DNA of 64,000 nucleotides from Vannielia litorea. GTDB lineage: Bacteria; Pseudomonadota; Alphaproteobacteria; Rhodobacterales; Rhodobacteraceae. The position numbers and the translations under genes are program-made. Below the pieces are notes generated by a model that saw nothing but the letters and a program-made list of their open reading frames with translations, was not told the origin of the DNA and did no database searches. Each line of letters starts with the position of its first letter. Within the stretch, counting starts at the first letter, position 1. The stretch lies in assembly GCF_019801175.1 (NCBI RefSeq), contig NZ_JAHVJR010000001.1, positions 1,426,001 to 1,490,000 of the forward strand, in the 5' to 3' direction. Shown here one piece after another: positions 25,680 through 32,964 of the stretch.

Positions 25680-25997
25680 GCGGGGTTTGCTGCGGATTTC
25701 TGTGCATTTGCGCACATGAGGCGGTTTTTCGGGGCGATTTTGGCGTTAACCCTGAAAACCGGGGATGCAGAAGTGATGCACAACTGATGCACAATCCATA
25801 CATACGCGATTCTCGCACAATCGGCAGAGGTTAACGGATCGCGCGGCCGGGGTTGCCAGAGTTTCGGGGCGCACTGCCGGGCCGCCCGTTGTAGTATCGG
25901 CTGCACAGAACGTCTGCCATGCGAGGGCCCGTTATGCGGGACATTCCGGCCATTTAACGAAGGTCGGCTATCACTGCCGTTGGACAAAAACCGCGAT
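25680..25997. other. Gene-free region carrying the second 11-bp repeat array
   Basis: 318 bp between the ThiE-like gene and an unrecognised membrane protein. No convincing ORF. It carries the repeat array at 25742-25804, a further GGTTAACGG at 25829-25837 and TGTGCATTTGCGCACA near 25701. The base composition falls from GC-rich to AT-rich towards its right end. Confidence 0.6.
25742..25804. repeat. GGCGTTAACC plus three GATGCACA octamers at 11-bp spacing, copy 2
   Basis: GGCGTTAACC (25742-25751), a 12-base gap, then GATGCAGA (25764-25771), GATGCACA (25775-25782) and GATGCACA (25786-25793). All are exactly 11 bases apart, with a decayed fourth unit at 25797-25804. This is the inverted-orientation counterpart of the element at 4556-4619, where the gap is 13 bases. 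The TTAACC block, spacing and octamer are all conserved. Confidence 0.75.
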
Positions 25998-26561
25998 TCA
26001 AGGCGCTGACCGTGAAATATTGGCGCTCGAAAGAAATTCTCCCCATGTCAGGGCGTATACCAGAGAGAAAAGAGAAAAACCAACGGGAAACACAAGATCA
26101 GATGCAACTCTTATATTTCTGTAGAGAGTATATTGAGATTTTATTTTCTCATACTTCATTCTAATGTTCTTTTCTTCACCGGTATGTGTTAGAAATGTCC
26201 GAAGCTCCTTCTTCGCTATACCTTCAATTATTTCACCTTCGGTCAGCTCAACTCTAGTATTACTTGAAACTTCATCTTTAAAAATTTTCTCTAGTCGATC
26301 AAGCTCAAAGCGGTACCGCTCTGGGCCCGTAGAGTAAGAGAAGTCTTGCAGAGCGTATATCAAGAATATAATCAGCAGATAAACCGTACCGGTAAAAAAA
26401 ACAAAGTTCAAAACCGCACCAGGGGCTTCGATCTCAATTCCAAATCCAGGTATGTTTGTCAGTTCAACATCAAACAATTCAATGATAAAAAGAATGGAAG
26501 ACGCGGTTAGTAAGCGTGACTTCGCCTGCCGGGATGCTGCGCTTAAGGGGTCATAGGACAT
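25998..26561 (-). CDS. Unrecognised membrane protein in an AT-rich patch
   Basis: 187 aa with two N-terminal hydrophobic segments (~20-40 and ~52-76), a charged Glu/Lys-rich middle (~85-145, coiled-coil-like) and a third hydrophobic segment near 158-175. Codon use is AT-rich (AAA, ATT, TAT, AGA frequent), unlike all neighbours, so recent acquisition is likely. The ATG at 26561 was chosen over a TTG 24 bases upstream; neither has a clear ribosome site. Topology resembles small two-span proteins of defence or stress islands, but no family is recognised. Confidence 0.6.
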   Translation of the reverse strand: MSYDPLSAASRQAKSRLLTASSILFIIELFDVELTNIPGFGIEIEAPGAVLNFVFFTGTVYLLIIFLIYALQDFSYSTGPERYRFELDRLEKIFKDEVSSNTRVELTEGEIIEGIAKKELRTFLTHTGEEKNIRMKYEKIKSQYTLYRNIRVASDLVFPVGFSLFSLVYALTWGEFLSSANISRSAP

Positions 26562-26898
26562 TTTGTACTCAGAGCGACGGTGCAAGCAAGGTACTTGGCG
26601 ACAAGGAAGATTGAGCCAGAATGACTCTGACCGGTCAAGTGAGCCGACACTCTTGCTGCGTGTCTCGCTTGCTGACTGTGCGCGCTTGATACCCCAAGAC
26701 CGCTTGGTGAAGAACGGTCGTTTTTTGCCCCTCCTCTCCTGCGGTCGCCAAGTCTGTCGGTTAGCCTAGACAAAACCCCGCCGGGAAACCTTAGCGGTTC
26801 CGGCACGTTTGTGACTGTTCGCGGGGGCTAGAAGCTGACTTAGACTTTATCGTTTTGATGGTGTGGCCGCGGCACGCGCAAGCATCTCGATGTTCCGC
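26562..26898. other. 337-bp gene-free stretch right of the AT-rich membrane gene
   Basis: No convincing ORF. A weak plus-strand terminator-like structure lies at 26698-26726 (GACCG, 12-base loop, CGGTC, G, six T). The composition is intermediate between the AT-rich gene and the GC-rich background, consistent with a transferred segment whose right edge lies near 26.85 kb. No flanking repeat or integrase gene is seen. Confidence 0.4.
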
Positions 26899-27777
26899 TC
26901 AGTCGGGGGCGGCTAGCCGGGCCTCCAGCCCGTCGCGCACCGCCTCTTCGCAGGCCGCCGCCAGCGCCTTGCGGCCCCCTGCCCCGGCGACAGGCATCGG
27001 CTCGTGGAAGACGATCTCCACCGCGCCCTGCCGCCGGGCGCCGAGCACGCGGAGGAGGCCGGTGCCGAAATCCATCTCGCCCCACCAGCCGTAGAAGCGG
27101 GCATCCTCACCCGGCGGGGCGTGGTAGGCCACGGTGACCGGCTGAATGTGCAGGATTTCGGGCATGTCGTGGGCGTGGAAGGCCTGAAACAGCGTGGGCT
27201 TGAAGGGCAGCACGCGGAGGCCGTCGGTGCTGGTGCCTTCGGGGAAGAACAGCAGGCGGTGGTTCATCCGCAGGCGCTCCTCGAAGACCTCCTGCTGGGC
27301 CTTGGCCTCGCGCCTGTCGCGGCGGATGAAGACGGTGCCGGTGGCCCGCGCCAGCCAGCCGATGCCGGGCCAGCCGGCGACCTCGGCCTTGGCGACGTAG
27401 TAGATCCGCTGCGGGGCGTTCAGCGCGTAGATGTCGAGCCAGCTGGCGTGGTTGGCGACGATGGCGCCGCGATGGGCCATCGGGGTGCCGAGGGTGCGGT
27501 GGCGCATTCCGAGGCAGAGGAAGGCGGATTTGCAGACGAATTGGGTGATGAAGGGGGTGACGGGGCGGTGGTGGCCGCAGAGCGGGCGCTCGATGAGGCG
27601 GCAAAGCAGCAGGAGGGCAAGGCAGCCGAAGGTGATGATGCCGAGGGGGGCGCCGCGCAGGATCACCCGCGCCCAGCCGAGGGCGTCGAGGCGTGGCGGG
27701 GGCAGCTCGGAGGCGCCGTGCCAGAGCGGGGTGGCGCCGGGCGCGCTGCTGCCGTCTCGGCCGGAAAAGCGCGTCAC
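26899..27777 (-). CDS. olsA: 1-acyl-sn-glycerol-3-phosphate/lyso-ornithine lipid acyltransferase (OlsA)
   Basis: O-acylates lyso-ornithine lipid (and may act as PlsC on lysophosphatidate). 292 aa. An N-terminal membrane segment (~43-62) precedes the PlsC motifs NHASWLD (~110-116), RRDRR (~150) and FFPEGTSTDG (~175-184). It starts with GTG overlapping the olsB stop (GTGA, 27774-27777), so translation is coupled. The context with OlsB makes the ornithine-lipid role more likely than general phospholipid synthesis. Confidence 0.88.
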   Translation of the reverse strand: MTRFSGRDGSSAPGATPLWHGASELPPPRLDALGWARVILRGAPLGIITFGCLALLLLCRLIERPLCGHHRPVTPFITQFVCKSAFLCLGMRHRTLGTPMAHRGAIVANHASWLDIYALNAPQRIYYVAKAEVAGWPGIGWLARATGTVFIRRDRREAKAQQEVFEERLRMNHRLLFFPEGTSTDGLRVLPFKPTLFQAFHAHDMPEILHIQPVTVAYHAPPGEDARFYGWWGEMDFGTGLLRVLGARRQGAVEIVFHEPMPVAGAGGRKALAAACEEAVRDGLEARLAAPD

Positions 27778-28565
27778 CCGCTGCGGCCTTTGCGATAGAT
27801 CGCGACCTGGCGCGGGCTGACCTGCGTGGCGTCGAGCACGAGGCAGACATCGGTGGTGTTGAAGGCGTGGTCGACCCAGGCCCCCTGCCCGACCCAGCCG
27901 CCGAGCCGCAGGTAAGCCTTGATGAGCGCGGGCACGGCGCGCATGGCTTCGGCGCGGTTGAGCGCGGCTTCGGGCATGAGATCCATCGCGGTGCCGTGGG
28001 GCGGCAGCGCGGCGGGGCGCAGGGCCTCGGGGGCGAGGTGGTTGTGGTGCAGCATGGAGAGCGGCGCGGCCAGCGCGGCAGTGTCGGTGCCGTGGAAGGA
28101 GGCGGTGCCGAAGAGCACGTCGATCCCGCGGGCCTCGACATAATCCCAGAGCGCGCCCCAGAGATGATACATGGCGATGCCGCCGCGATATGCGGGCGCG
28201 AGGCAGGAGCGGCCCAGCTCCAGCAGCTTGCGGCCAGAGGTTTTGAGCGGGGTGAGGTCATACTCGCCCTCGGTATAAAAGCGCCCGGTCTCCGCCAGAC
28301 GGTCGCCGGGCAGCAGGCGGTAGACGCCGACAACCGCGCCGCCGCCATCGGGGGCGAGATCGGCGCTGCGGGCGCGGTCGATCAGCAGGAGGTGGTCGCA
28401 ATGGGGGTCGAAGGCATCGGCCTCGCGGCGGGCGGCATGGTCGACCATCTCGCCATCGCCGCCGAGTTCCTCGACGAAGACCTCGTAGCGGAGCCGCTGG
28501 GCCGCGGCGAGATCGGCGGCCGATGCGGCCAGCCGCAGCTCGAATTCTGGTGCGTCGCCGCTCAT
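27774..28565 (-). CDS. olsB: L-ornithine N(alpha)-acyltransferase (OlsB)
   Basis: Transfers a 3-hydroxyacyl group from ACP to the alpha-amino group of ornithine, the first step of ornithine-lipid synthesis. 263 aa with a GNAT-like N-acyltransferase fold. The segments are AQRLRYEVFVEE near 22, VVGVYRLLPGD near 78 and ELGRSCLAPAYRGG near 116. The ATG is at 28565. A perfect CtrA box lies about 125 bp upstream (28688-28703). The gene is followed by olsA in an overlapping arrangement. Confidence 0.9.
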   Translation of the reverse strand: MSGDAPEFELRLAASAADLAAAQRLRYEVFVEELGGDGEMVDHAARREADAFDPHCDHLLLIDRARSADLAPDGGGAVVGVYRLLPGDRLAETGRFYTEGEYDLTPLKTSGRKLLELGRSCLAPAYRGGIAMYHLWGALWDYVEARGIDVLFGTASFHGTDTAALAAPLSMLHHNHLAPEALRPAALPPHGTAMDLMPEAALNRAEAMRAVPALIKAYLRLGGWVGQGAWVDHAFNTTDVCLVLDATQVSPRQVAIYRKGRSG

Positions 28566-28687
28566 CCTGACCGCCTCAACCCTGGCCCTCGGCCCCTGCG
28601 CCGGGTTTTAGGCAGCCCGCCCGCCCCATGCAACCCGGCCAGCCCCGGCGGAGGGCTGCCGCACGGGAGCGATTTCCGGGCGGGGCA

Positions 28688-28703
28688 TTAATGACATGTT
28701 AAC
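28688..28703. promoter_or_regulatory. Perfect CtrA-binding site TTAA-N7-TTAAC
   Basis: TTAA (28688-28691), seven bases, TTAAC (28699-28703), an exact match to the alphaproteobacterial CtrA consensus. It lies between the end of the DUF3553 gene and the olsB start. chpT, whose product relays phosphate to CtrA, begins 225 bp away. Regulation of olsBA by CtrA is an inference. Confidence 0.65.
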
Positions 28704-28718
28704 CAAGATTGACGTAGC

Positions 28719-28904
28719 TCAGGTGTCAAAGACAATTTCGAGGAGGATGCGCTTGCCGTCGATCGTCACCTTGCCGGCGTGCTCGAAGTTCACCGTGATC
28801 CGGCCGCCGATGTTGGATTGCACCTGCCCCAGCCCCCAATCGGGCTCGCCGGGGTGGCGGACAAGCATGCCGGGTTCGAGGATGGCGTTGAGATCGGCGG
28901 ACAT
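28719..28904 (-). CDS. DUF3553 family small protein
   Basis: 61 aa: an SH3-like small beta domain with PGMLVRHPGEPDWGLGQVQS and ITVNFEHAGKVTID, matching the DUF3553 pattern (similar to the small domain in UvrD/CarD-type proteins). GGAG lies 7 bases before the ATG at 28904. It is divergent from chpT, with only 23 bp between the starts, so they share a promoter region. Function unknown. Confidence 0.85.
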   Translation of the reverse strand: MSADLNAILEPGMLVRHPGEPDWGLGQVQSNIGGRITVNFEHAGKVTIDGKRILLEIVFDT

Positions 28905-28927
28905 GGGGCGCTCCGGAGGAGAGAAAG

Positions 28928-29509
28928 ATGGATGACGACTTCGACCTGGCCGCGAAGCTGGCCTCGCGCATATGCCATGACCTGATAAGCCCCGTGGGGG
29001 CAATCGGCAATGGCATGGAGCTTCTGGCGATGACCGGGCTGAAGGGCAGCCCGGAGCTGGCGCTGGTGGAAGAGAGTGTGGCGGGGGCGCAGGGGCGGAT
29101 CAGGTTTTTCCGCGTGGCCTTCGGACGGGCGGAGCCGGGACAGGCGGTGAGCGGCAGCGAGATTGCCGACACGCTGGCGGGCTACATCGGCGGCGGCCGG
29201 GTGGCGGTGGACTGGCCCGAGCCGGGCGCGGTGCCGCGCGACGAGCTGCGGGCGATCTTTCTGGCGATCAACTGCCTCGAGGTGGAACTGGCCTATGGCG
29301 GGGTGATCACGGTGCAGCCGGGTTGGGAGATCGTGGCGCAGGCCGAGCGGATGCGCGGCGAGGAGGAAGCCTGGTGCGTGGCACAGGGCGGGCCGGGTGA
29401 GGTGAGCCCGGCGAAGGTGCAGTTTGCGCTGCTGCCGAAGGCGGTGGCGGCGCTGGGGCGAGATTTGGAGGTTGTGCGGGGGGATGGGGAGATTGTGGTG
29501 AGGTTTTGA
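28928..29509 (+). CDS. chpT: Histidine phosphotransferase ChpT
   Basis: Phosphotransfer protein relaying phosphate from CckA to CtrA and CpdR. 193 aa. The DHp-like helix carries the phospho-accepting His in SRICHDLISPVGAIGNG (H17), followed by a degenerate ATPase-like domain. This matches ChpT in length and layout. In Rhodobacterales the CckA-ChpT-CtrA relay controls motility, gene transfer agents and related traits; those targets are not in this window. Confidence 0.88.
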   Translation: MDDDFDLAAKLASRICHDLISPVGAIGNGMELLAMTGLKGSPELALVEESVAGAQGRIRFFRVAFGRAEPGQAVSGSEIADTLAGYIGGGRVAVDWPEPGAVPRDELRAIFLAINCLEVELAYGGVITVQPGWEIVAQAERMRGEEEAWCVAQGGPGEVSPAKVQFALLPKAVAALGRDLEVVRGDGEIVVRF

Positions 29510-29587
29510 AGGGGGATTGGGTCGGGTCTCGACCTACGGTGCGTGTCCCGCGCTGCTGAAACGGTGCGCTAGTGGCGCCGTCAGTCA

Positions 29588-29640
29588 GTGGGGGGCCAGC
29601 CCCCCACACCCCCCGGAGATATTTAGAGCAAGAAAATGAG
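29588..29640. repeat. GTGGGGGGCCAGCCCCCCAC palindrome with CCGGAGATATTT tail, copy 1
   Basis: A 20-base near-palindrome (29588-29607), then ACCCCCCGGAGATATTT and an A-rich GAGCAAGAAAATGAG-like tail. The same composite is at 42101-42148, and the palindrome alone is at 42068-42087. It follows the chpT stop and precedes the proA stop, i.e. in a convergent gap. It is a known-looking Rhodobacteraceae intergenic repeat of unknown function. Confidence 0.75.
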
Positions 29641-29655
29641 CGGGTTACGGGTAGA

Positions 29656-30909
29656 TCACGGGCGGGTCGTGCCGTCGCCTGTGACCAGATATTTGAAGCT
29701 GGTGAGTTGGGTGGCGCCGACGGGGCCGCGGGCGTGCATCTTGCCGGTGGCGATGCCGATCTCGGCGCCCATGCCGAACTCGCCGCCGTCGGCGAACTGG
29801 GTCGAGGCGTTGTGCATCAGGATCGCGCTGTCGAGCCGTTGGAAGAAGCGGTCGGCGGCGGCCTGATCCTCGGTCAGGATCGCCTCGGTGTGTTGCGAGC
29901 CATATTTGCGGATATGGGCGATGGCGGCGTCGATGTCGTCGACCACGCGGGCGGCGATTTTCATGTCGAGGAACTCGCGGCCGAAATCCTCCTCGGTGGC
30001 GGGCCGGGTGCCGGTGAGACCCTCGGCATAGACTTCGACGCCGGCTTCCATCAGCGCGTCCACCAGTTTCTGACCGAGGTCAGTTTGGCTGCGGTGGATC
30101 AGCAGGCATTCGGCGGAGCCGCAGATGCCGGTCCGGCGGGTCTTGGCGTTGAGCACCACTTTCATTGCCTTCTCGGCATCGGCGGCGGCATCGACATAGA
30201 CGTGGCAGATGCCTTCGAGGTGGGCGAAGACAGGCACGCGGGCCTCGCGCTGGACGAGGCCGACGAGGCCCTTGCCGCCGCGGGGCACGATCACGTCGAT
30301 ATAGGCGGTCGCCCGCAGCATCTCGGCCACGGCCTCGCGGTCGCGGGTCGGCATGAGCTGAATCGCATCCTCGGGCAGCCCGGCCTCGCGCAGGCCGGTG
30401 ACGAGGGCGGCGTGGATGGCGCGGGAGGAATGGAAGCTCTCGGAGCCGCCGCGCAGGATCACCGCGTTGCCGGACTTCAGGCAGAGCGCCCCGGCATCGG
30501 CGGTCACGTTGGGGCGGCTCTCATAGATCACGCCGATGACGCCGAGGGGCGTGCGGACGCGGCGGATGTGCAGGCCGGAGGGCTGATCCCACTCTTCCAT
30601 CACCTCGCCGACGGGGTCGGGCTGGGCGGCGATGGCCTCGAGACCGTCCACCATGCTTTGCACGCGGCCTTCGTCGAGCATCAGGCGGTCCATCATCGCG
30701 GGGCTGAGGCCCTTGTCGCGGCCATAGTCCATGTCGGCGGCGTTGGCTTCGAGGATCTGCGGGAGGGAGGCGATGAGGGCGCGGCCGGCGGCGGTGAGCG
30801 CGGCGTTGCGAGCTTCGGCAGGGGCATAGGCCAGCTCGGCCGCGGCGGCGCGGGCGCGTTGGCCCATGTCGGCTACGAGGGCGGGGATATTCTGGTCGAG
30901 GTCTTTCAT
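29656..30909 (-). CDS. proA: Gamma-glutamyl phosphate reductase
   Basis: NADPH-dependent reduction of glutamyl 5-phosphate to the semialdehyde in proline synthesis. 417 aa, family-typical. Rossmann and catalytic landmarks are IYESRPNVTADAGALCLKSGNAVILRGG (split near 107-135) and the catalytic Cys in KTRRTGICGSAECLL (~256). The partner kinase gene proB is not adjacent; upstream is a small regulator-like gene. Confidence 0.96.
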   Translation of the reverse strand: MKDLDQNIPALVADMGQRARAAAAELAYAPAEARNAALTAAGRALIASLPQILEANAADMDYGRDKGLSPAMMDRLMLDEGRVQSMVDGLEAIAAQPDPVGEVMEEWDQPSGLHIRRVRTPLGVIGVIYESRPNVTADAGALCLKSGNAVILRGGSESFHSSRAIHAALVTGLREAGLPEDAIQLMPTRDREAVAEMLRATAYIDVIVPRGGKGLVGLVQREARVPVFAHLEGICHVYVDAAADAEKAMKVVLNAKTRRTGICGSAECLLIHRSQTDLGQKLVDALMEAGVEVYAEGLTGTRPATEEDFGREFLDMKIAARVVDDIDAAIAHIRKYGSQHTEAILTEDQAAADRFFQRLDSAILMHNASTQFADGGEFGMGAEIGIATGKMHARGPVGATQLTSFKYLVTGDGTTRP

Positions 30910-30982
30910 CGCGGGACTCCCTTTGGGAGGAGGATGTAGCGCGCAGGGCGGCGCGGCTCAATGGGCTTGGCGTGCGGCGGGG

Positions 30983-31144
30983 TCAGGCGGGGCGGTTCTG
31001 GGCGGCGATGGCCTCGCCCACGATGCGCTCGACCGTCTGCGTGCTGACCCCTGCCCGCTCGGCGGCCTGCCGGGTGGAATAGCCGCGGGCATAGCACTCC
31101 AGCACCAGTGCGGTGGTCTCTTTGTCAGGGCTATTCCCGTTCAT
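30983..31144 (-). CDS. 53-aa helix-turn-helix protein
   Basis: A small protein consisting of one HTH unit: YARGYSTRQAAERAGVSTQTVERIV (residues ~19-43, split here for length) with the typical A-x3-G-V-S turn. GGAGG lies 9 bases before the ATG at 31144. It resembles the DNA-binding helices of transposase or resolvase-type regulators but has no other domain. It may be a minimal regulator or a relic of a mobile element. Confidence 0.7.
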   Translation of the reverse strand: MNGNSPDKETTALVLECYARGYSTRQAAERAGVSTQTVERIVGEAIAAQNRPA

Positions 31145-31188
31145 CTGTGCGCCTCCGGGCCTTTCAGCCCTGATAGCACGCCGCAACA

Positions 31189-31225
31189 AAGAAGGCCCGC
31201 CCGTTGCCGGGCGAGCCTCCTTCTT
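31189..31225 (-). terminator. Rho-independent terminator after the DUF481 gene
   Basis: On the minus strand, AAGAAGGAGGC, CGCCCG, a 4-base loop, CGGGCG, GCCTTCTT and TTGTT. The stem is about 15 bp with one bulge. It starts 21 bases after the DUF481 stop codon. Confidence 0.75.
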
Positions 31226-31246
31226 CTGATAACGAGGGAAATCGTA

Positions 31247-32080
31247 TCAGTTGAAGCTGTAAACGAGGCTCACGCCGAAGGTGTTGTCGGTGTTCTTGTC
31301 ACCGGGCAGCGGATCGGTGTGGTACTCGGTGGCGATCGAGGTGCGCAGCGCCAGAGCGTTGGACATGCGCACGTTCACGCCGAGGTCGTTGTAGATCACG
31401 TTGTCGGACTCCGAGAAGATGAAGTCGGTGTCGTTGGTCAGATAGACCGTGTCGGTGATCCGGGTCTGGAAGTTGGAGCCGATGGAGGCGGCCTCTTCCT
31501 CGATCTCGGTGCCGTCTGCGAGTTCGGCCCAGCGGTAGCCGGGGCCGGCCGACACGTACCATGCGGTGTTGGCGGTCTCGACGACCTTGTAGCCCACACC
31601 GAAGCCCGCGAAGGTGTCGCGGCGGTAGGAGGCGAAGTCGTCCTGGCTGCCTTGGACCTGACCGTAGGCATACCAGCGGTCGCCGAAGTCACGGGTGTAT
31701 TCGAGGCCGTAGAGCAGGCTCTCGGTGTCCTTGATGCCGTCGCTCTCGCCGTAGTCGTAGACCACGTTGAAATCGAAGCCGTTGGTGCCGTCGTACCAGC
31801 CGAGGTTGGCGCCGAGGCCGAGGTCGAAGCTGTCGCTGTTGCCCGATTGGGCGGTAGAGCGCAGGGCGACGGAGCCATCGAAACCGAGCTTGCGGCCGGT
31901 GTTGCCGAAGGCATCGACATCGCGGTCGTAATCGTCGGTGATGTCTTCCTGCAGGTCTTCGAGGCGATCCTCGGCGGCGTCGCGGTTGTCGAAGGTGGTG
32001 GTCTGGGCCAGCGCGGCGCCAGCGGCAAAGCTGGTGACGGTGCCGAGCGCGATGGCGGCGAAGGTGGCGGGTGCTTTCAT
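31247..32080 (-). CDS. DUF481 (YdiY-like) outer-membrane beta-barrel protein
   Basis: 277 aa with a signal peptide (~1-25, ends AALAQTT), a short acidic region and then regularly alternating beta strands ending in an aromatic residue (LVYSFN at the C-terminus), as in outer-membrane barrels. The strand pattern and 'GSVALRSTAQSGNSDS' match the salt-stress-induced YdiY/DUF481 family. The ATG at 32080 has GGAG 6 bases upstream. A strong terminator follows. Exact function unknown. Confidence 0.85.
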   Translation of the reverse strand: MKAPATFAAIALGTVTSFAAGAALAQTTTFDNRDAAEDRLEDLQEDITDDYDRDVDAFGNTGRKLGFDGSVALRSTAQSGNSDSFDLGLGANLGWYDGTNGFDFNVVYDYGESDGIKDTESLLYGLEYTRDFGDRWYAYGQVQGSQDDFASYRRDTFAGFGVGYKVVETANTAWYVSAGPGYRWAELADGTEIEEEAASIGSNFQTRITDTVYLTNDTDFIFSESDNVIYNDLGVNVRMSNALALRTSIATEYHTDPLPGDKNTDNTFGVSLVYSFN

Positions 32081-32349
32081 TGTCTCCTGTTCCTTCTCAG
32101 AGGGTTCGGCGGCCTCGTGGGCCACGGGATGGGCAGAGAGATAAGGGGATGGAGACCGAGGGTAAGGACACGATGGGCACACGAAATCGTGCTCGCCCAA
32201 AGCGTTGCGACACAGGCACATCAGCGGAGAGTGGCCGACGATTTATGCCAGCGATTTCAGCGGGTTCCATATGCCGTGGCGTAAGCTCACGGGCTATTTC
32301 ATGCCGAAACAGGGTGTGCTCCCGCACAGGGCCGTGAGGCGCGGGCGGC

Positions 32350-32853
32350 TCAGTTGCCGGGCAGGAAGGGCACGTCTGTCACGCCCGGGTCGACGCCGAT
32401 GGAGGTGAGCATGGCGTGGACTTGGCCGCGGTGGTGGGTCTGGTGGTTGAAGAGCTGGGTGACGCAGACGCCCATGGGTTTGCGGTAATGCGCGTCGTAG
32501 TCCTTGGAGTACCACGACAGGTCCCCCACGAGCGCGACCTCCTTGAGCCCCGCGGCCCAGATCTTGATGCGCCCGTCGAGCTGGAAGCGGGCGGCCTCCC
32601 ACGCGCCGGCGGTGGGGAAGCAGGCGGCGCTCTTTTTCTGGCTGCACTCGGGGCCGGGGCCGCGATCAAACCGGCTCATCCAGAGCAGGTCGCCCCAGAC
32701 GATGTGGTTTAGGGTGCCGAGAATGGAGCCGAAGAAGGCGCCGCGATCCGCTGTCAGCTCGGCGGCGGGGATGCGGCGCACCGCGACCATGAGCTGCTCG
32801 TTTTGCCAGGCGTTGTAGCGCGCCATCATGCGCACCCATTCGACCCCGATCAT
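32350..32853 (-). CDS. DinB family protein
   Basis: 167-aa four-helix-bundle protein of the DinB/YfiT superfamily. The metal-ligand histidines are visible: one in TLNHIVWGD (~50) and two in NHQTHHRGQVHAML (~135). These proteins include thiol-dependent transferases and damage-inducible proteins of unknown substrate. The ATG at 32853 gives the normal N-terminus. Confidence 0.87.
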   Translation of the reverse strand: MIGVEWVRMMARYNAWQNEQLMVAVRRIPAAELTADRGAFFGSILGTLNHIVWGDLLWMSRFDRGPGPECSQKKSAACFPTAGAWEAARFQLDGRIKIWAAGLKEVALVGDLSWYSKDYDAHYRKPMGVCVTQLFNHQTHHRGQVHAMLTSIGVDPGVTDVPFLPGN

Positions 32854-32964
32854 CGCCGTCCCTCTCGTTGTTCGGGGCAAGTTTTGCCAGCGGGCGCGGC
32901 GCTGTCAATCTGGCCGGCCCTGCCCTAGGCTGGCGGAGATGACGGCAGGCGGGGGCGGACGGAT

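Noticed and set aside
25442..25987. 181-codon minus-strand frame across the 11-bp repeat array
   Set aside because: Overlaps the ThiE-like gene in antisense, lacks a ribosome site, and the repeats are not codon-periodic.
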